Origin: an uncultured Lachnoanaerobaculum sp.
Lineage (GTDB): Bacteria; Bacillota; Clostridia; Lachnospirales; Lachnospiraceae
Reading direction: 5' to 3'
NCBI GenBank assembly: GCA_916720285.1
Contig: CAKAQP010000030.1
Location: forward strand, 1 to 16,084
DNA length: 16,084 nt
The notes under the pieces were generated by a model. The model was not told the origin of the DNA and did no database searches. It saw nothing but the letters and a program-made list of their open reading frames with translations. Positions 6,285 through 11,795 of this stretch are shown here, piece by piece. Made by a program: the position numbers and the translations under genes. Numbering within the stretch: the first letter of the stretch is position 1; the number at the start of each line of letters is the position of its first letter.

Positions 6285-6626
6285 ATGTATAAAGTATTAT
6301 TACAATTGGATGAAAATAGTATAAAACAAGATAACTACTATAATATAAATGATATTTACAGAGAAATAGATGATTTATATAAAAAACCTGGTTGCTATCT
6401 CCTCAATAAAATCAATGATAAATATTTCTATACTATTGATAATTTTGAGGAAGCTCCGGCAAGGTTGGGTGCTCCTAGCCTTAAAATACGCAAAATGCCT
6501 TGGTTTAAGTACATGAAGGAGTTTTGGCTTATACATGAATCACCATATAACAGCAACATGCTAATATATGAAGATATGATAAACGTAGGTGAATTTAAAG
6601 AGGAGCCTATTACAGATGGAATCTAA
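6285..6626 (+). CDS. Hypothetical protein paired with the VapD-like gene
   Basis: The 113-residue soluble protein starts at ATG 6285 behind AAAAGGAG. It has no family I recognise. Visible features are an N-terminal strand (MYKVLLQLDE), a helical stretch rich in Asp, Tyr and Lys, and an aromatic C-terminal half (KMPWFKYMKEFWLIHES). There is no signal peptide or membrane helix. It overlaps the VapD-like gene by 11 bases and lies behind the operator-like repeats, so it belongs to the same transcript. In toxin-antitoxin terms it occupies the antitoxin or cognate position, but that is inferred from order alone. Confidence 0.65.
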   Translation: MYKVLLQLDENSIKQDNYYNINDIYREIDDLYKKPGCYLLNKINDKYFYTIDNFEEAPARLGAPSLKIRKMPWFKYMKEFWLIHESPYNSNMLIYEDMINVGEFKEEPITDGI

Positions 6627-7191
6627 TACTAGAAAGTTTATAAATTTTGATTTGGATACAAATTTAATGAAAACATATAACTTATCTAGATATTATGTAT
6701 ATAGCAATATTAAAACATTTATGGAAAAAAATAATTTTGAACATGTACAATATTCAGGATATGAATCAAAAGAACCATTAATTGATTTTAAAGTCATTGA
6801 TTTGATAGAAAAAATGAGATTTGATTTACCTTGGATTTCACCTTTAATAAAAGATATTGTTATAACAGAAATAAAACAACAGCATAGATATAATTATTTG
6901 TTCGATGAAGAAAAAGATAAATCAATAGAAATATTAAATGTTATATCCAAATCTAAGCGTACACCTACTACAACACTGATGCATGCTTTTAATGAACTAA
7001 ATACAAAAACAGGTAAAATCAACACATTGAAAGATGTTAAAGATATGTATGATAACCTAGAAAAATATTCTGATGAAGAAAAAAGCATCGTGAATAAAAT
7101 AGTTAATGAGTGTAAACGGCAAGAAATTATTGAACAAAAAAGGCAAGATTATTTAGGACTATCTAAGAACGTTGATATAGAAGAGGATTGA
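6616..7191 (+). CDS. VapD/Cas2-like protein with C-terminal extension
   Basis: The start is ATG 6616 with AAAGAGGAG (6597-6605) upstream; a frame beginning earlier at 6589 lacks support. Residues about 6-95 match the VapD-type ferredoxin-like (Cas2-related) pattern: a first strand with acidic residues (KFINFDLDTN), a helix (YVYSNIKTFMEKNNFEH), a GYESKEPL segment and a C-terminal strand (IKDIVITEIKQQ). Bacterial VapD proteins are Asp-dependent ribonucleases; the Asp in FDLD is the expected catalytic residue. Typical VapD proteins are around 90-100 residues, so this 191-residue protein carries about 95 extra, mostly helical and charged residues. It is translationally coupled to the 6285 gene. 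Assignment rests on recognised motifs only; a toxin role is inference. Confidence 0.6.
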   Translation: MESNTRKFINFDLDTNLMKTYNLSRYYVYSNIKTFMEKNNFEHVQYSGYESKEPLIDFKVIDLIEKMRFDLPWISPLIKDIVITEIKQQHRYNYLFDEEKDKSIEILNVISKSKRTPTTTLMHAFNELNTKTGKINTLKDVKDMYDNLEKYSDEEKSIVNKIVNECKRQEIIEQKRQDYLGLSKNVDIEED

Positions 7192-7205
7192 TAGATTGTA
7201 AAATT

Positions 7206-7835
7206 ATGGAAGTCTATGGTTATGCAAGAGTAAGTAGCAAGGATCAAAATCCTGAGCGACAAATTAATAGCTTGTTGGAATATGGTGTAAAACAAAAAAA
7301 TATCCTTATTGACAAGGAGTCCGGCTCTGAGTTCAATCGAAAAAATTATAATCTTCTTACCGGAACAAAAGAAAGTGCTGCTTTACTTAGAGAAGGAGAT
7401 ACCTTAGTAATAAGTAGTTTAGACCGTTTTGGAAGAAATTATATTGAACTTAAAGAAGAATGGTATAAAGTGACAAAGGAAATAAAAGCCAATATAGTAA
7501 TACTTGATATGCCACTACTAAATACTTCTAACACAAGTACAGATATAGATAATACCTTTATAGCAGATTTAGTTTTTCAAATATTAAGTTATGTTGCTGA
7601 AAAAGAAAGAAAAATTTCTAAACAAAGACAAAAAGAAGGAATAGACAACGCACATAAAAAAGGTGTAAAATTTGGTAGACCGTTGTTAAAATTTCCTAGT
7701 AATTTTAAAGAAGTTTACGAATCCTGGAAGTCAAAAAAAATAACTGCAAGAGAATGTTATGATAATTTAAATGTTTCTCGCACCGGATTTTACAGATTAG
7801 TGCAGAGATTTGAGAAAGGAGAAAGCACTGAATAA
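7206..7835 (+). CDS. Small serine recombinase (resolvase/invertase family)
   Basis: The start chosen is ATG 7206, giving MEVYGYARVSS with the nucleophile at Ser10 as in gamma-delta and Tn3 resolvases; a TTG at 7188 lies too close to AAGAGGA (7181-7187) to be convincing, and even the ATG has weak spacing, so coupling to the upstream stop at 7191 is likely. The 209-residue protein shows the catalytic domain (YARVS; GDTLVISSLDRFGRNY at about 64-79, with the conserved Arg residues), the long E helix (EKERKISKQRQKEGI), a KFGRP link and a C-terminal helix-turn-helix (ITARECYDNLNVSRTGFYRL). Full size for the family. On plasmids such enzymes resolve multimers; inversion or integration are alternatives. 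The paired hairpins downstream could be its site. Confidence 0.88.
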   Translation: MEVYGYARVSSKDQNPERQINSLLEYGVKQKNILIDKESGSEFNRKNYNLLTGTKESAALLREGDTLVISSLDRFGRNYIELKEEWYKVTKEIKANIVILDMPLLNTSNTSTDIDNTFIADLVFQILSYVAEKERKISKQRQKEGIDNAHKKGVKFGRPLLKFPSNFKEVYESWKSKKITARECYDNLNVSRTGFYRLVQRFEKGESTE

Positions 7836-7911
7836 TAAAAACTTAATAAAATTAAAAAGCCCAGTTCTCTTTAAAGATCCAGACTTTTTAAATTCATCTT
7901 ATTAAATTACA

Positions 7912-7931
7912 AAGTGTACGCCAATACACTT
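7912..7931. repeat. Hairpin 1 with CGCCAA loop
   Basis: AAGTGTA (7912-7918) and TACACTT (7925-7931) form a perfect 7-bp stem around the loop CGCCAA (7919-7924). It lies two bases before a second hairpin whose stem differs but whose loop is identical. Confidence 0.6.
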
Positions 7932-7933
7932 CC

Positions 7934-7959
7934 GATAACATCACGCCAATGATGCTATC
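7934..7959. repeat. Hairpin 2 with the same CGCCAA loop
   Basis: GATA + CATCA (7934-7937, 7939-7943) pair with TGATG + TATC (7950-7954, 7956-7959), with a single A-C mismatch, around the loop CGCCAA (7944-7949). The stem sequence is unrelated to hairpin 1. ACGCCAAT is a direct repeat at 7918 and 7943, 25 bases apart. Confidence 0.6.
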
Positions 7960-7980
7960 AACAAAGCAATAAATACCTAA

Positions 7981-8071
7981 CATACAAACGCATACAAACG
8001 CATATAAACCATAAAATTATATATACATTTGCATACAAACGCATATAAACCATAAAATTATATATACATTT
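7981..8071. repeat. 41-bp exact tandem repeat with 10-bp iteron-like units
   Basis: Positions 7990-8030 and 8031-8071 are identical and contiguous. Each copy contains GCATACAAAC followed by GCATATAAAC; one more CATACAAACG unit lies at 7981-7990. This gives five related 10-bp units in about 70 bases, spaced close to one helical turn. Short phased repeats immediately upstream of parA are typical of plasmid centromeres (parS/parC-type), and can double as operators for the par operon. Confidence 0.75.
8029..8058 (+). promoter_or_regulatory. Candidate parA promoter created across the repeat junction
   Basis: TTGCAT (8029-8034) straddles the junction of the two 41-bp copies, and TAAAAT (8053-8058) follows at an 18-base spacing. 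Because the elements lie in the repeats, a protein bound to the iterons would control parAB transcription. Pattern-based. Confidence 0.3.
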
Positions 8072-8172
8072 CTTAAATGTTTTATATTTTAGATAAACAG
8101 CTTCGGTTTTCAATTGGTTATTCTAACATATTTAAAAGATTTAATCAATTGCCAAATTTGAAAGGAGTAAAA

Positions 8173-9024
8173 ATGGCAAAAATAATAAGTATTATAAATA
8201 ATAAAGGTGGAGTAGGAAAGACCACAAGCACAACAGCAATAGCAGAAATTTTAGCTATGTGCAATCAAAGAATTTTATTAATTGACCTGGATGCACAGTC
8301 AAATTTATCAATGCAATTCCATGCATATATAGAAGATAGTCAAGACGTATTAAATGGATATGAACTACCACAGAATAAAAACATAAATGATCTTTTCAGA
8401 TTTAGATACAGAACTAAACCTGAAGTTCAAGATTTGATTGTAAAAACAAATGTGCAAAATATAGATATCATACCTTCATCAAAAAGACATGGATCTACAC
8501 CTATGAATATAATCAATAACACAGGAAACAATAATATTATTCTTAAAAAAGCTATTCAATCAATAGCTGATGAATATGATTATATCCTCATAGATAATGC
8601 TCCGGCATCTAATATACTGACTGTTAACAGCATGTTTGCAAGCGATTATGTAATAGTTCCGGTAAGGATAGAGTCTTTTTCCTACAAAGGCTTGAAGGAA
8701 ACTGTAGCTTCAATTTTTTACATAAAAGCAGAGCACGACCTAGATAATATAAAATTCCTTGGTGCCTTTATTACTCAGGCAAATAAGAATACAAACATTT
8801 ACAAACAAACACAAGAAGCATATAAACTCGAGTTACAAGAAAGATTTTTTGACACATCAATAAGAGTTGATACAAAAATAAGTGAAGCCGAGACGGCACT
8901 GATCCCACTACTTGAAAGAAACGGTAATGCCTTAAAGGATTATGCTGAGTTACTTATTGAGACAGGTATCCTTAATGATGAATTAAATTTAAAATTAAAT
9001 AATTATATAAATGGAGAGATGTAA
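8173..9024 (+). CDS. parA: ParA/Soj-family partition ATPase
   Basis: The start is ATG 8173 behind AAAGGAG (8161-8167), giving MAKIISIINNKGGVGKTT; an upstream extension in the same frame has no ribosome binding site. The 283-residue product carries an intact deviant Walker A (KGGVGKT, residues 11-17), the A' box (LIDLDAQSNLS, about 36-46) and Walker B (YDYILIDNAP, about 135-144). It has no N-terminal DNA-binding domain, so it matches the small ParA/Soj type. ParA binds DNA non-specifically with ATP and moves plasmid-ParB complexes. Unlike the two ATPase-like proteins in region 1, it retains both lysines. parB begins two bases after its stop; iteron-like repeats upstream are the likely centromere or operator. 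Confidence 0.93.
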   Translation: MAKIISIINNKGGVGKTTSTTAIAEILAMCNQRILLIDLDAQSNLSMQFHAYIEDSQDVLNGYELPQNKNINDLFRFRYRTKPEVQDLIVKTNVQNIDIIPSSKRHGSTPMNIINNTGNNNIILKKAIQSIADEYDYILIDNAPASNILTVNSMFASDYVIVPVRIESFSYKGLKETVASIFYIKAEHDLDNIKFLGAFITQANKNTNIYKQTQEAYKLELQERFFDTSIRVDTKISEAETALIPLLERNGNALKDYAELLIETGILNDELNLKLNNYINGEM

Positions 9025-9025
9025 T

Positions 9026-10324
9026 ATGGCAAAGCAAAATTTTAACTTTATTCCACAAAACAGATTAAATCTTAGTCCTAACAAAGAAGAAGCAACTGAA
9101 GTAGAAAAGATTGTTACAAAGCTTGAAGAACCAAGCGTTTCAATGCCTTTTAACTTCAAATTTATTGCTAGAGATCAAATAGAATTTAACTCAAACAATA
9201 ACTTTGCACAAAAAGATATTGATAAGCTTGCTGACAGTATTCTCAACCTAGGACTTATTCATAACCTTGAAGCAACATATGACGAAGAAAAAGATAAGTA
9301 TATATTAGATTCAGGAGAGAGAAGGACTAGAGCTTTAGATCTCTTATTTGAAAGATTCAGTGAAGAGAATATACAAAATGAGCCGGACAATCTTATAGCT
9401 TTATTTAATAAAAACATATCCGGATTTAAAAAGGGATATCCGGTAAATGTAAAAAGAGCAAGTGAAGAAACTTCAAAACTCGATATGATTGATGCTGAAT
9501 TAAGATTAATAGCAGCCAACATAGAAGTAAGAGATGAAGATTCCGTAAAAAGACTTGAACATATTGCAAAATATAAATCTTTACTTCAACAAAAAAATGA
9601 ATTACTACCTGAAGATAGTCAAATAAATATAAATGCTTATATAGCTGAAAAAGAAGAAATAAGCGAAAGGCAAGTAAGGAAATATAATAATGTTCTTTCA
9701 TTAATTCCTGAACTGCAAGAACTGTTTAAGACTGGAGAGGTTACATTATCCGACAGTCCTTCTTTAGCTAAATTAACTGAATCTGAGCAATTAGAAATTG
9801 CTAATCTGATTGCATCCGGGCAAAAATTAAATGCTAAAGAATATCAGATTCTAAAAGATAAATCTGAAGAACTTAAATTAGTTATCTCTGAGCAAACAGA
9901 ACAAATTAAAAAAGCTGAAGAAGAAAAGAAAGAAATTAACAGCAAGTTTAACCTTGAAATTGAACGTTTAAAACAAGATCTATCTAAAGAGCCTTCAGAT
10001 AATTCTAAAGAGTTACAGGAAAAAATAAAAGCATCTGAAGAAAAATATAAAACAGCTTTAGAAGATAAAGAAAAAGCTTTAAAAGAGCAGGATCAAAAAA
10101 TAGCAGAGTTGAACAGCCAACTAAAAGAGATAAAAGAAAATTCCTTAGAAGTTGACAAAGCAAAAATAATTAATGATGCTAAACACGCTATCACTATAGA
10201 CAGCTTAACAGCAAGTCTCACATCATCTATTTTTAAATTAAGTAAAGAGATAAAATATATAGATGAAGATCAAAAAGACAATTTGAAAAATACTATATCT
10301 GATTTTCTTAAAAAGTTAAGTTAG
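9026..10324 (+). CDS. parB: ParB-like partition protein with long coiled coil
   Basis: The start is ATG 9026 with GGAGAG at 9013-9018, coupled to the parA stop; an earlier ATG at 9011 overlaps the ribosome binding site. The 432-residue product has a ParB/Srx N-terminal domain (about 43-110) with ILDSGERRTRAL, the box II motif that binds CTP in ParB proteins. A helix-turn-helix region follows (about 190-225; EEISERQVRKYNNVLSLIPELQELFKTGEVTLS), then a long Lys/Glu-rich coiled coil (about 275-380) and a C-terminal helical segment. The coiled coil is much longer than in chromosomal ParB and probably drives dimerisation or bridging. It should bind the repeats upstream of parA or those downstream. 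The family call is good; the binding site is inferred. Confidence 0.85.
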   Translation: MAKQNFNFIPQNRLNLSPNKEEATEVEKIVTKLEEPSVSMPFNFKFIARDQIEFNSNNNFAQKDIDKLADSILNLGLIHNLEATYDEEKDKYILDSGERRTRALDLLFERFSEENIQNEPDNLIALFNKNISGFKKGYPVNVKRASEETSKLDMIDAELRLIAANIEVRDEDSVKRLEHIAKYKSLLQQKNELLPEDSQININAYIAEKEEISERQVRKYNNVLSLIPELQELFKTGEVTLSDSPSLAKLTESEQLEIANLIASGQKLNAKEYQILKDKSEELKLVISEQTEQIKKAEEEKKEINSKFNLEIERLKQDLSKEPSDNSKELQEKIKASEEKYKTALEDKEKALKEQDQKIAELNSQLKEIKENSLEVDKAKIINDAKHAITIDSLTASLTSSIFKLSKEIKYIDEDQKDNLKNTISDFLKKLS

Positions 10325-10362
10325 ATACATAGTTATGTTTAATTTTTAACAAAAGCCCTCTA

Positions 10363-10474
10363 AAATCACTTGTATTGCATTTAAACAGTAAAGGTAAAGA
10401 AGTATACACTAATGCTAATACACAGTGTTGTGCATTAAAATAGCACTGTGTATGGCATAAATAAAAAGTGATTT
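10363..10474. repeat. Nested inverted repeats upstream of the rep gene
   Basis: The outer pair is AAATCACTT (10363-10371) and AAGTGATTT (10466-10474). The inner pair is ATACACAGTG (10418-10427) and CACTGTGTAT (10444-10453), perfect around a 16-base loop. Both lie in the 178-bp gap before the RepA_N start at 10503. Likely roles are rep leader control (an attenuator or antisense-RNA target), binding of ParB or Rep, or part of the origin. Strand and mechanism are not visible. Confidence 0.6.
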
Positions 10475-10502
10475 ACAAATGGCAAGATAGGAGAGAAAAC
10501 AA

Positions 10503-11504
10503 ATGAACTTTACCGGTTTTAATTATATAAATGCTAATACAGTACGCAATTTTGACTTTATAACAATACCAAGAGCTTTAATAAAAGATGATAAATTTAA
10601 GAGCTTGGATGGCAATGCAAAACTTCTATATGGATTAATGCTTAGCAGGACAGCATTGTCAGCAATCCATTTAGATAAGTTCTCAGATGAAAATGGAAAT
10701 ATATTTATAATCTATACTGTAAATCAAGTAATGGAAGACTTATGTGTTTCAAACAAAACAGCTTGTAAATTAATTTCTGATTTAGAAAAAATAGGATTAA
10801 TAACTAGAAAAAAACAAGGAAGAGGAAATCCAAGTCTCACATATGTTATGGATTTTAATTCTGTAGTGATAAATGACTTAAATCAAGAAGCTGCAGATTG
10901 TAATAAAAAAGAATCAGATGTAGATGAAGATGAAGTTAAGAAGTGTAAAAATTACACTTCTAGAAGTGTAAATTCTACATCTCTAGAAGTGAAAAATTTA
11001 CACTCTAGTTATAATAATAATATTTATAATGATATAGCTCAATCAATCAATCAAGAATCTTGCAAAGATGATAGATTGATTGAGAGCGAAGAAGTTTTAT
11101 TTGATGAAGCTTATATAGCATTATTAAATCAAAAAAAAGAAACAAGGTTGCTGAATAGAGATATAACTAAAAAGTGGTTTTGTGAAAAAATTAAAAATGC
11201 AGAGCTTTCAGGAAAAACAAAAGATATGCTAAAAGAAATAGTTGTAAATGATTACAAGAAAGGAGTTGTACAAAGAAAAATAACAAATCATTTAAAATAT
11301 ATGCAGGCATGCATCATTTCCGTTTTACTTTCATTTGACGAAAGAATAAAAGTCAGAGATATAAAAGAAAATGGTGATAAACAAAAGATAAAAAAAGAAA
11401 ATAAGTTCATAAACTTTGAACAAAGAAAATATTCAGAAGAAGAAGAAGAAGAACATTTAAAAAAATGTATGGAATATATGAATAAAGTTTTAAATAATAT
11501 ATAA
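10503..11504 (+). CDS. repA: RepA_N-family plasmid replication initiator
   Basis: The start is ATG 10503 behind AGGAGAG (10489-10495). The 333-residue product has the RepA_N domain at about residues 17-125: FDFITIPRALIKD, LDGNAKLLYGLMLSRT, a winged-helix segment (YTVNQVMEDLCVSNKTACKLISDLEKIGLI) and TRKKQGRGNPSLTYV. A variable, low-complexity linker (about 135-180) follows, and then a helical C-terminal domain with a Lys/Glu-rich tail. RepA_N initiators drive theta replication of many low-GC Gram-positive plasmids and also sit in some integrative elements. In studied members the origin lies within the rep coding sequence, and three iterons are visible here in exactly that linker. Directly downstream of parAB, as in other modular plasmid cores. 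Confidence 0.9.
   Translation: MNFTGFNYINANTVRNFDFITIPRALIKDDKFKSLDGNAKLLYGLMLSRTALSAIHLDKFSDENGNIFIIYTVNQVMEDLCVSNKTACKLISDLEKIGLITRKKQGRGNPSLTYVMDFNSVVINDLNQEAADCNKKESDVDEDEVKKCKNYTSRSVNSTSLEVKNLHSSYNNNIYNDIAQSINQESCKDDRLIESEEVLFDEAYIALLNQKKETRLLNRDITKKWFCEKIKNAELSGKTKDMLKEIVVNDYKKGVVQRKITNHLKYMQACIISVLLSFDERIKVRDIKENGDKQKIKKENKFINFEQRKYSEEEEEEHLKKCMEYMNKVLNNI
10941..11030. repeat. oriV: Three iterons plus AT block within repA: probable replication origin
   Basis: Three units lie head to tail: AAGTGTAAAAATTACACTT (10941-10959), AAGTGTAAATTCTACATCT (10964-10982) and AAGTGAAAAATTTACACT (10987-11004), each followed by CTAG. The period is 23 bases, about two helical turns. The first unit is a perfect 8-bp inverted repeat. 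A 22-base stretch of pure A/T (11009-11030) follows directly, as expected of a DNA unwinding element. Position inside a RepA_N gene matches the known origin location for this initiator family. Confidence 0.75.
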
Positions 11505-11522
11505 AAATGAGAGGTGAATAAC

Positions 11523-11792
11523 ATGAAGGAAGAAAAGAGAATTAAAACTAAAGAGGAATGGATGGAAGAGCTTGGTATTGATGATGAAGGAAATATTGTT
11601 GGAGAAGAGGATCTGGAAGTTCCAGTTGATGAACTTTTTGCAGATAACGATATTGAAAATAATAAAGTGGAGTTTGATAATTTAGAACTTCCTGAAGGTA
11701 TAACAAGTTTCAAAGAGCTTAAGGAGTACATAGATAAGCTACCCAAAGATGCGAATTTTAATATAAATTTTTCTCTAAAAAGGAGAGAATAA
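11523..11792 (+). CDS. Small acidic hypothetical protein
   Basis: The start is ATG 11523, because AGAGGTG (11510-11516) is well spaced for it; a GTG at 11514 lies within the ribosome binding site. The 89-residue product begins with a basic helix (MKEEKRIKTKEEWMEELGI), continues with a strongly acidic, probably disordered centre (DDEGNIVGEEDLEVPVDELF), and ends in a helix-strand segment (FKELKEYIDKLPKDANFNIN). It has no membrane helix and no family I recognise. It is followed three bases later by the RadC/ArdC gene. Small acidic proteins in such positions can be DNA mimics acting against restriction, but nothing in the sequence proves this. Confidence 0.65.
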   Translation: MKEEKRIKTKEEWMEELGIDDEGNIVGEEDLEVPVDELFADNDIENNKVEFDNLELPEGITSFKELKEYIDKLPKDANFNINFSLKRRE

Positions 11793-11795
11793 GAT

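Larger units (their letters stand above)
7836..8172. other. 337-bp non-coding control region between the recombinase and parA
   Basis: No gene is visible here. From left to right it contains an AT-rich stretch, two adjacent hairpins with identical loops (7912-7959), an exact 41-bp tandem duplication with iteron-like units (7981-8071), a candidate parA promoter, and two TCAATTG motifs (about 8109 and 8145) flanking the leader before the parA ribosome binding site AAAGGAG (8161-8167). The layout suits a partition centromere, a recombination site, or both. Confidence 0.6.

Noticed and set aside
7853..7892. A terminator after the recombinase (AAAAAG ... CTTTTT).
   Set aside because: Only six outer pairs match; the inner part has several mismatches, so the hairpin is not convincing.
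7990..8071. A possible CRISPR array at the repeated 41-bp units.
   Set aside because: The copies are contiguous with no unique spacers and only two units; no cas genes are present. The VapD-like protein is Cas2-related in fold but not evidence of CRISPR.
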